Assembly: GCF_900116195.1 (NCBI RefSeq)
Contig: NZ_FOZW01000004.1
Span: 310,001 to 374,000, forward strand
DNA from: Alloyangia pacifica
Lineage (GTDB): Bacteria; Pseudomonadota; Alphaproteobacteria; Rhodobacterales; Rhodobacteraceae
Direction: 5' to 3'
DNA: 64,000 nucleotides
The notes under the pieces were generated by a model. That model was not told where the DNA came from. It saw nothing but the letters and a program-made list of their open reading frames with translations, and did not search any database. Made by a program: the position numbers and the translations under genes. This document shows, in pieces, positions 8,029 to 16,344 of this stretch; the stretch's first letter is position 1; the number at the start of each line of letters is the position of its first letter.

Positions 8029-8454
8029 TCAGCGGGCGTCCGCGCTGCGGAACTGCAGCGCGAGCACTTCGGCCCGGCGCAGCGCCGCGATGCGGTCGAG
8101 GTGCTCCTTCAGCGCGAAGATGCAGCGCCGGTGCTGCGACAGCTGCAGCCCTTCCGGGGTGTAGTCGCGGTGCCAGTCCGGCTCGCCAAACTCCTTGTCC
8201 TCGAGCGCCATGAAGGTCCGCTCTTCGATCTGCTCGTTGAGCGCCTCCAGCACCGTCCCGAAGAGCCCGCGGTCGCGCGGCTCGAAGATGCGCTCCGAAG
8301 CGATGCGCCCGGCAAGCTCGTCCATGCGACGCGCGTCCGCCTCAGGCATGAACTCCTGCGCAGCGTGCAGGCACTCTATGGCTGGTGCGCAGCACCGCAG
8401 CGCCTGGAAGATCTCGGACAGGAGCGGATCGTAATCGAGGTTCGGCTCAGACAT
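8029..8454 (-). CDS. Hypothetical element-borne protein
   Basis: 141 residues from ATG 8454, chosen because GGGGAGGAGG precedes it closely. Mostly helical and acidic: SEPNLDYDPLLSEIFQAL, an EADARRMDELAGRIASERIFE segment, and RCIFALKEHLDRIAALRRAEV near the end. No motif points to a function. It overlaps the MazF-like gene by 8 bp and lies 137 bp before the next small gene, so all four minus-strand genes probably share a transcript. Confidence 0.6.
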   Translation of the reverse strand: MSEPNLDYDPLLSEIFQALRCCAPAIECLHAAQEFMPEADARRMDELAGRIASERIFEPRDRGLFGTVLEALNEQIEERTFMALEDKEFGEPDWHRDYTPEGLQLSQHRRCIFALKEHLDRIAALRRAEVLALQFRSADAR

Positions 8455-8986
8455 GACGGACCTCCTCCCCGGCGATGCAGCCATTCTTGGTGCGTTGAAC
8501 GACGATGTGCCGCGACGGCGTCTTGCAACGACTGCGCAGGCGCTCACGCGTCATGTCTCGCTCGACCGCAAGGCGCTGCCGAATGCGGGTCATCTCCGCG
8601 AGCGACCAGCCGGTCAGCCGTCCGAGGATGGCGGTCTCGGCCCGATCGCTCACGTCGAAGCCCGCGTGATGAATTGAAACGGTGATGCGGCGGGATGCAT
8701 CGAAGTAGGTCGGCGCATGCAGCGAGGCGGCGCCAAGCGCAGCCTCCCCACGCACGGCGATGACGTGGTCGCGGCGCGGCTTCTTCGGGCGCTGCGACGA
8801 GCCGAACGCGAGGGTCACGCTGCGCATTTCCGCAAGGTTCTCGACGCTCAGCACGAGCGAGGGGCGGACCTTGGTGAGCGCAGGGGTGCCTGCGCCTGAT
8901 GGGAAGCGGAACGCGACGACGTCGCCCGCGGCGATGTTGCGCTGCCACTCCGCGAGGGTGGCAGCACTGCGGTGGTCTTGGGTCAT
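8447..8986 (-). CDS. MazF/PemK-like fold protein
   Basis: 179 residues from ATG 8986. The N-terminal half follows the PemK/MazF barrel pattern: AAGDVVAFRFPSGAGTPAL, then TKVRPSLVLSVENL (compare the KRPALVLS-type strand), then SVTLAFGSSQR. The C-terminal half (GRLTGWSLAEMTRIRQRL and a basic tail) is extra for a simple MazF. No DNA-binding antitoxin neighbour is seen. It may therefore be a repurposed barrel or a toxin with an unusual partner. It is the first gene of the minus-strand group that ends with the recombinase, and a large dyad begins 45 bp upstream of its start. Confidence 0.5.
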   Translation of the reverse strand: MTQDHRSAATLAEWQRNIAAGDVVAFRFPSGAGTPALTKVRPSLVLSVENLAEMRSVTLAFGSSQRPKKPRRDHVIAVRGEAALGAASLHAPTYFDASRRITVSIHHAGFDVSDRAETAILGRLTGWSLAEMTRIRQRLAVERDMTRERLRSRCKTPSRHIVVQRTKNGCIAGEEVRHV

Positions 8987-9030
8987 ATGTGATCTTTCGG
9001 TTGAGACCGCGCAGCCCGAGCCCCGAACGC

Positions 9031-9086
9031 GGGTGATCTCTTGAAGCTGCGCGGCACAGGCCGCGCGCAGCTTCAGGAGATCACCC
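9031..9086. repeat. Long near-perfect inverted repeat
   Basis: The left arm begins GGGTGATCTCTTGAAGCTGC (9031) and the right arm, read in reverse, begins GGGGTGATCTCCTGAAGCTG (from 9086). About 23 bp pair with one mismatch and a 2-nt bulge around a CACAGG loop. It sits between the divergent MazF-like and relaxase genes, which suits an operator, a cruciform or an attenuator. No T-tract follows on either strand. Confidence 0.65.
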
Positions 9087-9473
9087 CGTGGGCACGTCCT
9101 TCCTTGCAGGAGGGGGTTCGGGGGAGGCACGCAGTCACCTCCCCCGGGAGCCGGGAGGTCCCGGAGGCGTGCGGAACGGCCTCCGGGTCCGTCGGAAGAC
9201 GCCAGGGGGTGCAGGGGGAGTGGCGAACGACGACCCTGCCGCGCTCCGCGCAGGAGCGCCCGCTGCGCAGGCGGCCCGCGGCAGCGCGGGGTTCGGGGCG
9301 GCGCCCCGGCGAACGGCAGGGGGAGCCAAATCCGCCAGGATTTTGCGCCCCCTGTTTAGTGAGTAACCCCCGCCGCACCCCGGGAGCGCGCCGCAGACCT
9401 TTTGGGGCCAAGTTTCTTCATCCGGATTTCCCCAAGGGACCCATTTCCCCTCCGCCGGAACGGAGGGCGGGAC
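9087..9473. other. Gene-free region upstream of the relaxase
   Basis: GC-rich 387-bp stretch with no reading frame of coding character. It contains runs such as GGGGGTTCGGGGGAGG and the candidate oriT hairpin at 9317-9366. Confidence 0.5.
9317..9366 (+). other. Candidate oriT
   Basis: A two-part hairpin: outer arms CAGGGGG (9317) and CCCCCTG (9348-9354), inner arms AAATCC and GGATTT around GCCA. It is followed two bases later by TAGTGAGTAA (9357-9366). The pMV158-type MobV nick region reads TAGTGTG/TTA from established work, and 8 of 10 bases agree. It lies 107 bp before the MobV-like relaxase start, the usual place for an oriT. Confidence 0.5.
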
Positions 9474-10709
9474 TTGGCAGAGACATTCAGGATCGTGATG
9501 CGCATGAAGGGGCTGTGGCCGAAGGATCTCGGCGGCTTCGAGGGACACAGGCTTCGCAAGGGTGGCGATCTCGGCCACGTCGACAGCTCCCGCTCGGGTC
9601 TCAACCGCAGGCTCATCGGGGACGAGGACTGGGCCAGACAGGTTCAGGCCGAAGTGCTGGACATGGCGCAGGAGAACTTTGCGGATGAACTCGAGAGCCT
9701 GAAGCGCCGGCGGCGGAAGGCGCAGATGCTGGCCCGGCTGACCGAGGGCCCGAAGGACCCCTGGCGGGCCACGCGGCACGGGCCGATGCGCGAGATCATC
9801 CTGACCGCGAACCGGAAGTGGTTCGAGCAGGAGGATGAGGCGGACAGTACACATAGCGGCGGCCTTGAACCCGAGGTCGGATCAGAGAGGGCCAGGGAGT
9901 TCGAGGAGCGCGCCATCGCCTGGCTGCGCAAGGAGTTCGGGGAGGACGTCGTGCACGCCAGGGCCGACCTCGACGAAGCCGCCTACCACATTCACGCGGT
10001 GATCCTGCCGCGCGCGATTGCGCAGGACGGCAGGCGCGTGCTGCAACCCTCGAAATTCGCGGTCATCCGCGATTACGAAGAAGGCCAGGACAGCGTCGGG
10101 GCGTGGTTCGCCGAGCTCGGCCTGCAGCGCGGCGAGCGCCGGGCAAAGCGCACGCGAGACGCGCTTGAGCACAACTCCTTGCTGCGGAGCGATCAGGGCA
10201 AGGGCGCGCGGACCGCCGAGGACCCCGTGCCCATCCCGAAGAAGCGACGCCATGTCAGCCCGCGGGATTGGCGGCGCGCCCAGGAGCTCAAGATCGCTGA
10301 ACGCGACAAAACCTTGGTCACGCAGGAGCGGAAGCTGGCACGCGACAGGAAAGCGGTTCAGGCCATCGTGCGGGTCGTCAAGGCCGTCGCGGCGGGTGAT
10401 ATCTCGGTAACCGAGCCACGCGACAAGAACACGCCGCCCGGAAACCTGGCACGCCAGATCTTTGGCAGGGCCTTCGCGCGGCTCAAGGACCAGGCGAGGC
10501 AGGACGCCGAGGCACGGGTCGCCAAGGCACACGCCGAGATCGTAAAAGCGGATGAGGTGATCGTCCGTATCGCGCAGCTTCTCCCCGCCGCCGCCCGCAA
10601 CCAGATCGCCGCGGCGCGACCCATGCTCTCCGCGCGCATCACCAGCCTCGCAAGGTGGCTGCGCAAGACCTCGCCAGGCCGGCCCGAGCCGGGCGAAGAC
10701 ACCCAGTGA
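9474..10709 (+). CDS. MobV/Pre-type relaxase (mobilization protein)
   Basis: 411 residues from TTG 9474, which has GGAGGGCGG just upstream; the first ATG is 9498. A relaxase nicks oriT and pilots the strand during conjugal mobilization. The N-terminal strand AETFRIVMRMKGL leads to GHRLRKGGDLGHVDSSRS.LN, matching the family's first motif. HARADLDEAAYHIHAVILP carries the histidine cluster that binds the catalytic metal (the DE..PHIH motif, with Y for P). The C-terminal half is a long coiled coil (about residues 240-390). Assignment rests on motifs. Length and order fit MobV, and no coupling protein or T4SS is encoded here, so transfer would need a helper. Confidence 0.75.
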   Translation: MAETFRIVMRMKGLWPKDLGGFEGHRLRKGGDLGHVDSSRSGLNRRLIGDEDWARQVQAEVLDMAQENFADELESLKRRRRKAQMLARLTEGPKDPWRATRHGPMREIILTANRKWFEQEDEADSTHSGGLEPEVGSERAREFEERAIAWLRKEFGEDVVHARADLDEAAYHIHAVILPRAIAQDGRRVLQPSKFAVIRDYEEGQDSVGAWFAELGLQRGERRAKRTRDALEHNSLLRSDQGKGARTAEDPVPIPKKRRHVSPRDWRRAQELKIAERDKTLVTQERKLARDRKAVQAIVRVVKAVAAGDISVTEPRDKNTPPGNLARQIFGRAFARLKDQARQDAEARVAKAHAEIVKADEVIVRIAQLLPAAARNQIAAARPMLSARITSLARWLRKTSPGRPEPGEDTQ

Positions 10710-10829
10710 AGGACACGCAGGAAATTTTCTTTGCGCCTCGAAAAACGACACAATGTCAGATTCAGCCACGGAGTGACCGCGGTCGCGTCAACGAGTTCAA
10801 GGCGCTCAATCTTTGGTAAGGAGACCATT

Positions 10830-11168
10830 GTGAAGAAGAACCAGAAGAGAGTCCTGCAGACAGTCATGGACGATATCGAGCGGGACGAAAGCGAACGCGC
10901 AATCGAGGCGGTGCTCCGGGAGAAGATGGGTAGGTTCATCGAGGGGGCCGCCGCGAACGAGGCGTTCGTAGCCGAGTTCTTCTTCCTCGTCGAACGCCTA
11001 GCGTCGAAGTCCCTCGCCAAGCGGATCGCGACACACCCGGCACGCCCCGACGCTGTTGATGATCTGCACAAGCAGGCCGAGGCCAATCGGGTGGCGCCAG
11101 ACCAGCCTGAGACCGGCGGGGCGTGGAGGAAGCCTGATGCAGCCAAACGCGGCAAGGCCTCCGAGTGA
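10830..11168 (+). CDS. Hypothetical small protein after the relaxase
   Basis: 112 residues from GTG 10830 (AAGGAG lies just upstream). Highly charged and helical: KKNQKRVLQTVMDDIERDE, then EFFFLVERLASKSLAKRIA, and a polar tail. No family is recognised. It is encoded 120 bp after the relaxase in the same direction and may be a relaxosome accessory or a cargo gene. Confidence 0.5.
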   Translation: MKKNQKRVLQTVMDDIERDESERAIEAVLREKMGRFIEGAAANEAFVAEFFFLVERLASKSLAKRIATHPARPDAVDDLHKQAEANRVAPDQPETGGAWRKPDAAKRGKASE

Positions 11169-11428
11169 TCGCAGGCGATGAGCACAGATCAAAGGGCGCG
11201 GAGTACCGCGCCCCACTTCCTATCGCCGATAGCGACAGGTGGTTTGAGCAAGAAGTACCCTCTTCGCATGTGAACCGGGCAAAGGAAACGTGCGACGGAC
11301 GCGCCAGCACGATCTGACTGTAGAGCGGACTTTCGCACCTGCACCCGACAAGATACTTGTTCGCCGCGCCGCCGGTGTGGGGCGACGCGATGTGTCAAGC
11401 TCTCTGTAGGAGATCCAGCTTTTATGTA
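11169..11428. other. Gene-free region before the ATPase operon
   Basis: No credible gene. GC content falls toward the right into an AT-rich promoter segment. This marks the transition from the mobility module to the cargo operon. Confidence 0.4.
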
Positions 11429-11457
11429 TTGATAATAAACATCTTTTTTGGTATGTT
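11429..11457 (+). promoter_or_regulatory. Predicted sigma-70 promoter of the ATPase operon
   Basis: TTGATA (11429-11434), a 17-bp spacer, then TATGTT (11452-11457). It sits in the most AT-rich stretch of the island, 33 bp upstream of the ATG at 11490, which has GGAG 15 nt before it. Confidence 0.55.
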
Positions 11458-11489
11458 CACAAACAGATATATGGAGTAACGTATACCTC

Positions 11490-12650
11490 ATGAATTTAGA
11501 TATACACTATGGCGGCGCGGTAAGCGGCACGCAGAAATTCAGCCGACCCGAAATGGAGGACCGGTTGATTCGCCTCTTCAGGGGGGGCGTAGGAATCAAG
11601 ATGTTTGGCCTGAGGCGGATTGGCAAATCGACTCTACGCCGTCACTTGCAAGAGGTGCTTGCAGCGGAGGGCCGTCAAGTGGCGTTTATTGATGGCCAAG
11701 GATTGCATTCTCTAGCGGCTTTCCTCAGCGGCCTGTCGTCTGAGACTGGGCAGGATGGCGGCCTTTGGGGTCGAGCTCTCAAAGCCGTGGCGTCGGGCCC
11801 CGCGCAGAAGACCCTAGCTGCACTCGGTCAAGGTGAAAAGCTCGAAGCTGCCGCGCTCTCAGCCTACTGGCAGCATGTTGCAACCGCCATCAAGGCTGCG
11901 CTTGCAGACGGTGCACGCCCAGTTCTGATTGTCGACGAGTTTTCCTATCTCATACAGAACATGGTCAATGGTGACGGCGCGGAGGACGTTGATCGGTTGC
12001 TTGGGTCTATGCGCGAATGGCGAGAGGCCGGTATGCAGATGCTACTGACGGGCTCCATCGGCGTAACCCAGTTGGCGCGCCGCCAGGGCCTAAATCTTGA
12101 GCATTTGAACGACCTTCAGCAGTTCTCGGTCCCTGAGTTGACTGACGAAGAGGCCCGACAATTCATAGCCAGCGCCACATATCGGGCAGGCCCGCGGTGG
12201 ACGGAGAAGCATACAGAAGCGTTTATGGCCGAGTGCAGCGCGCTCTATCCGTGCTTCCTGGTTAAGGGCTTACAGGAGGTTGGCACTGAATATCCTGTTA
12301 CACCAGAGCAATTCGCCAATGTATTCGAACTTAGGGTGAGGCCGGACCTTCACGCGGATTTCTACGAGCAGTTCAACAAACGCTTCCACCAGTATCGCTC
12401 ACTTTCGCGAAATGAACTGACAGGTCTCATCCTGCCAGCACTGAAGACAATTATGACGGCGGAGGGCAGCACCGAACAAGGCGAGTTGCTGGTTCGCGAA
12501 CCGTTTACACGGGTCGACCTTGACGTCGCACTGGGCATGCTAGTCGAAGATGGGTTCGCGCACTTCAGTGAAGACCGCGAAGGCAATAGGTTTTGGAAGC
12601 CCGGGTCGCGGCTCGCGCACAATTGGTGGAGGCGCGCGAAGTTGTTATGA
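11490..12650 (+). CDS. AAA-type (archaeal-ATPase-like) ATP-binding protein
   Basis: 386 residues from ATG 11490. Walker A is GLRRIGKST (about residues 40-48) and Walker B is PVLIVDEFSYL (DE at about 149-150). A sensor-type strand MQMLLTGSIGV follows near 185-195. The C-terminal third looks like a winged helix ending in FWKPGSRLAHNWW. This plan is that of the archaeal ATPase/STAND-related P-loop family, often found as mobile cargo. Its TGA overlaps the ATG of the next gene (ATGA), so the two products are made together and may form a complex. Function is not established. Codon use is less GC-biased than in the backbone. Confidence 0.75.
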   Translation: MNLDIHYGGAVSGTQKFSRPEMEDRLIRLFRGGVGIKMFGLRRIGKSTLRRHLQEVLAAEGRQVAFIDGQGLHSLAAFLSGLSSETGQDGGLWGRALKAVASGPAQKTLAALGQGEKLEAAALSAYWQHVATAIKAALADGARPVLIVDEFSYLIQNMVNGDGAEDVDRLLGSMREWREAGMQMLLTGSIGVTQLARRQGLNLEHLNDLQQFSVPELTDEEARQFIASATYRAGPRWTEKHTEAFMAECSALYPCFLVKGLQEVGTEYPVTPEQFANVFELRVRPDLHADFYEQFNKRFHQYRSLSRNELTGLILPALKTIMTAEGSTEQGELLVREPFTRVDLDVALGMLVEDGFAHFSEDREGNRFWKPGSRLAHNWWRRAKLL

Positions 12651-15600
12651 CATACGACAATGAACCGACGCCCCATTATTCTAAACCGATGCTACCCAGC
12701 GACCGCAAAGAGCGTCATCGCCGAATTGTCCGGACGTTTATGACGCAAGACATGGCTGACGATGACATCCTGAGCCTTGCAACCGGCCGTGAGCCGGAAT
12801 TAGCGCGGATCATGAATGCGGTCGAGCGCTCAATGAGAGTTGCCCCCGGCACACTCCAGCACCTAGTCCTCTATGGTAACCGTGGATTCGGAAAGTCCTT
12901 CACGACTCGGCGTGTCCAAATTGCGGTTGCCGAGCGTTGGCCTGACATCCCCTTTCTCATGCTGCCTGAAGAGCAGCATAGCATGCAGCGCGATCCACAT
13001 TCTCTTCTCGACACGATCGCTCTTAAACTGTCCGATAGCCGAAGCGGCGCTGACTCCGCTTATGACGAAGGGCATTTTCGCTGGCCGACTGCCAAGGATT
13101 CCGCAAAGCGCTGGGACGCTTCCGAATCGGAAGTCGAGCGGGCGCTGGATTTAGCACTTCCCGGAGGTGGGATCGCAGTTCTGGTTGTGGAGAACTTCGA
13201 CATCCTGCTGCGAAAGCTCTTCCACGAGGATCTCGACGAGCAACGGCTAAGACGCTGGCTTGACCGGAAGAGCAACCGTCTGATGCTGTTTGCAACTGCT
13301 ACCGGCACTGTAGACATGGACTATGACAGACCGCTTTTCCACGCGTTTGAAACGGTCAGGCTTGAGCCATGGTCTGGCGATGAATGCATCGCATATTTCA
13401 ATCGGCTCAGGTCGCGCGACGGCCTTGTCCCCTTGGGACCCGAGCGTGAAGCAAAAGCGCGCGCTGTGGCGGATTTCATTGGCGGCACCCCGCGGCTCGC
13501 TCAGCTCCTTGGCGATGTGCTCGAAACCGAGGACGCTCTTGAAGTAGCGGAAATCATGACCGCGTTGACCGATCGACTGGCCGACTACTACCGTCGCAGG
13601 ATCGAGGACCTCCCACCGCTCTCTATTGGGCTTCTCGACGCAATTATCCGAGGCGGTGAACCTGTATCACAGACCGAACTCGCCGCTCGGGTTGGCGCCG
13701 GGGGGCAGTCCGACATCGCTCGGGTCATGAGTGAACTCCAGAGAGCCGACATTGTCCGTGGCAGACCAGCCCCGAACACTCGCGAAAAGCTCTATCGCGT
13801 TCCTGACCGCGTATTTGTGCATTACTATCGCCTGCGTCAGGGCAGCCGCGCAGCTCAGGACACACCACTTACCACGATATTGGACTTCCTGCGCAGTTTC
13901 TACTCCCGAGCCGAGCGGCGGCTTCAGTCCTTGACGCATCTCGAGGCCGGCCGGATTCGCGAGGCCCGTCTTTTCAGTGATCTTGCGCGCGAGGGAGAGC
14001 CGCGAAGTACAGACAAATTTATGGAGAATTTCGTCAAGGACTTTAAATTCTATCTGGGCTTTGCATCTTGGCGAGTCGGAATCAGCGCCGAGGAAGTTGC
14101 GGCACTTCTCGAGGGTAGTAATCCTGAGGAGGCCTATCTACTTTGCCAAAACGAAACGCAACGAGGTGCCGCTGGGGCCATCAGCGCGATGGTCCGTGCG
14201 CACGCTGTACATCGCTTCGATCACCCCGGAAAGGCCAAGGAAATCCTTGAATCCGCGCTTACATGTGCGGAAGAAGAAGATGAAATAGCCAGATTTATCT
14301 TGATCGATCAAATGTGCACTTTGGCAGCCTCGCGTAGCCACCTTGATGCCGCCCAAATGGCGAATGCCCTCGAGGACCTTGGGGCAAACCTACCGATCCC
14401 GATGGAAGCGAAACGGCTTCGGCGACTTGCGTGGCGTTCGAGCATTTTGGGTCACCACACCAAAGCCTTGGAAGCGGCAACCTTGGCGGTTGCTCGCGCG
14501 ATTGAAGCGGGCGACTCCCTCGGGGAGATAGAGGGTTTGCGGTTGAAGATGTTCGCACTCCGCAGTCTCGGGCGACTCATGGAGGCTTTGGAGGTCGCAT
14601 GTCGGTCCGCCGATCTTGCAGCCAGAGAGGGCGATGCGCGCGGGGAAGCCGCAAGTCTGCGTTTCCAGGCTGGCCTGCTGGACGACCTCGGACAGTACGA
14701 TAGAGCGTTGGTGGCGACGTCTAGAGCGGTAGAACGCGCGGCCAAGGCTGGCGACGCTTTCGAGGAGGTAAAAAGCTTGCATATCCGAGCGATCACGCTC
14801 GGTAATCTAAAGCGACACGAGGAAGCTTTGGAGGCGGCGTATCGGGCCGCCGAACGCGCGGCCGAGGTGAGCAATGCAAATGGAGAGGTGATAGGCCTGC
14901 GCCTCCAGTCGTTCGCGCTCAGCAATCTCGGAAGGCACGAGGAGGCGCTGGAGACATCGGCTCGGGCTGCCGAACGCGCGATCGAAGCGGGCGAAACACG
15001 CGAGGAGTTGGTGAGCTTGCGTCTTCGAGCTTTGACGCTTGGCGACCTCGGACGGTATGAGGAGGCTTTGGCGGCGGCATCACGGGCTGCAGAACGCGCG
15101 GCAGAGCTGGGTGAGGCATTGGAGGAAGCATTGAGCCTGCGTCTCAAGTCTCTCACACTGGACGATCTTGAGAGGCACGAGGAGGCGCTAGAGGCAGCTT
15201 CACAAGGCGTCGAACGCGCGCTCGAGGCGGGCGATACCGAGGTCGAGGTAGCGAACCTGCGTTACCGGGCGATCTCTTTAGGGCGTCTCGAACGGTACGA
15301 AGAGGCGTTAGAGGCTGCAACCCAGGCAGTCAACCGTGCATCGTTGACGGGCCAAATCCGTGAGGAATCAAATAGCGTGCGCTTCAAGGCGCAGACGCTT
15401 GGCAAGCTCGGACGGCATCGGGAGGCTTGGATCGACGCAAAGAGGAGCGCTGATCTCGCTCGCAGCGCAAACGATGCGTATAGTCTGAGCTGGTCCATTC
15501 TTCAATGCGTCATTACGGCGACACACATCGAGCGGCCCGACGTCGTATCTCTATTTGACGAATGGCTCCGTCTCCAACAGGCGAACAAATCGCCGAACCT

Positions 15601-16150
15601 TGCCAAAGCCGAGCTGGAAGTAGGAACGCTTTTCGCAGCGGTTGCTAGAGCCGGTGAATGGGAAGCGCTGGATCAACTGATCGAGGAGCAAGCAGCTGCC
15701 TTAACTTCGTTCGAGACAACGGTTTGGTTCCACAGGTCTGTAGGCGAAGACATAGCGAAAATTTCTTTCGAAAAGGGAAGAGCTGAGGGCTACGAGGCAA
15801 TGGCGAGTGCATTGCCTCGCATCGCCGCTCTCGTGAAACGGCTGCCTGACATTGCCCGAGATCCAACTTGGCTTCCGGACATCATCACTGGCTTCGCCGA
15901 AGCTTGCCGTGACCCAGGCCTCCTACGCGACGTAGCCACCCTAATGGCACCGGACATTGCCCCTCAGGCGGCGGAATCCGCTCGTCTCCTCTACTCGCTA
16001 GCGAAGGTAGACGAGGCCGAAGATCCTGAGACACCGCTCGCCCGAATGGACCCAGATGTGGCCACCGTGATACGCCGCCTGCGGGGGCTCACCGATCCTG
16101 AGCCGGTATCCAGCGGAAGAAAGAGGATTAGAAAAAAGAGAGGACGCTGA
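12647..16150 (+). CDS. STAND-like ATPase with winged helix and nine TPR-like repeats
   Basis: 1167 residues from ATG 12647. Walker A is GNRGFGKS (77-84). The Walker B-like strand is IAVLVVENFD (about 176-185), with EN where DE or DD is usual. NRLMLFATATG is a sensor strand, and a winged helix (about 330-410, QTELAARVGAGGQSDIARVM to YRVPDRVFVHYYRLR) follows. A helical region leads to nine 40-residue repeats of the EEALEAASRAAERA type (about 602-960), then a helical C-terminus ending in a basic GRKRIRKKRGR tail. ATPase, winged helix and a solenoid sensor are typical of signal-transduction ATPases, including many anti-phage sensors. No nuclease, TIR or protease effector domain is visible, so an effector may be absent or unrecognised. 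Coupled to the upstream ATPase. Confidence 0.75.
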   Translation: MTYDNEPTPHYSKPMLPSDRKERHRRIVRTFMTQDMADDDILSLATGREPELARIMNAVERSMRVAPGTLQHLVLYGNRGFGKSFTTRRVQIAVAERWPDIPFLMLPEEQHSMQRDPHSLLDTIALKLSDSRSGADSAYDEGHFRWPTAKDSAKRWDASESEVERALDLALPGGGIAVLVVENFDILLRKLFHEDLDEQRLRRWLDRKSNRLMLFATATGTVDMDYDRPLFHAFETVRLEPWSGDECIAYFNRLRSRDGLVPLGPEREAKARAVADFIGGTPRLAQLLGDVLETEDALEVAEIMTALTDRLADYYRRRIEDLPPLSIGLLDAIIRGGEPVSQTELAARVGAGGQSDIARVMSELQRADIVRGRPAPNTREKLYRVPDRVFVHYYRLRQGSRAAQDTPLTTILDFLRSFYSRAERRLQSLTHLEAGRIREARLFSDLAREGEPRSTDKFMENFVKDFKFYLGFASWRVGISAEEVAALLEGSNPEEAYLLCQNETQRGAAGAISAMVRAHAVHRFDHPGKAKEILESALTCAEEEDEIARFILIDQMCTLAASRSHLDAAQMANALEDLGANLPIPMEAKRLRRLAWRSSILGHHTKALEAATLAVARAIEAGDSLGEIEGLRLKMFALRSLGRLMEALEVACRSADLAAREGDARGEAASLRFQAGLLDDLGQYDRALVATSRAVERAAKAGDAFEEVKSLHIRAITLGNLKRHEEALEAAYRAAERAAEVSNANGEVIGLRLQSFALSNLGRHEEALETSARAAERAIEAGETREELVSLRLRALTLGDLGRYEEALAAASRAAERAAELGEALEEALSLRLKSLTLDDLERHEEALEAASQGVERALEAGDTEVEVANLRYRAISLGRLERYEEALEAATQAVNRASLTGQIREESNSVRFKAQTLGKLGRHREAWIDAKRSADLARSANDAYSLSWSILQCVITATHIERPDVVSLFDEWLRLQQANKSPNLAKAELEVGTLFAAVARAGEWEALDQLIEEQAAALTSFETTVWFHRSVGEDIAKISFEKGRAEGYEAMASALPRIAALVKRLPDIARDPTWLPDIITGFAEACRDPGLLRDVATLMAPDIAPQAAESARLLYSLAKVDEAEDPETPLARMDPDVATVIRRLRGLTDPEPVSSGRKRIRKKRGR
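14450..15529 (+). repeat. Nine in-frame 120-bp repeats encoding the TPR-like solenoid
   Basis: Units begin near 14450, 14570, 14690, 14810, 14930, 15050, 15170, 15290 and 15410. Each encodes G-R-x-E-E-A-L-E, then a helix rich in RAAERA, then an SLRLRALTLG-type helix. The strict 120-bp phase and shared DNA words such as GAGGAGGC and GCCGAACGCGCG suggest internal duplication. The 40-residue period is nearer to kinesin-light-chain-like TPRs than to the canonical 34. Confidence 0.85.
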
Positions 16151-16344
16151 AACGAGGCCGAACCACCTATTTGGCCCAAAGCTCGCATCTGACCTTGCGG
16201 GCTGGTTGCAGTAGGGCGGCAAAGGCACTTGGCATCAAGTTTTCGAGTGCCGATTACGGCCTCTGCCAGTTGAGATGCGCCGCCATTCCTCGATATTTGT
16301 AACCAACGACACACGAGGTTACCACGCCAAGGTGAGGCGGCGAA
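16151..16344. other. Gene-free right end of the element
   Basis: Nothing coding is seen between the TPR gene and attR. Composition is still lower in GC than the backbone that follows. Confidence 0.4.

Noticed and set aside
5935-16318. Shared words TAACCAACG and ACACGAGG at 5935-5958 and 16300-16318 as alternative att sites
   Set aside because: The spacing between the two words differs (16 versus 11 bp) and there is no palindromic context. The 14-bp and 19-bp matches at 4470-4500 and 16345-16371 are far stronger and restore an intact repeat.
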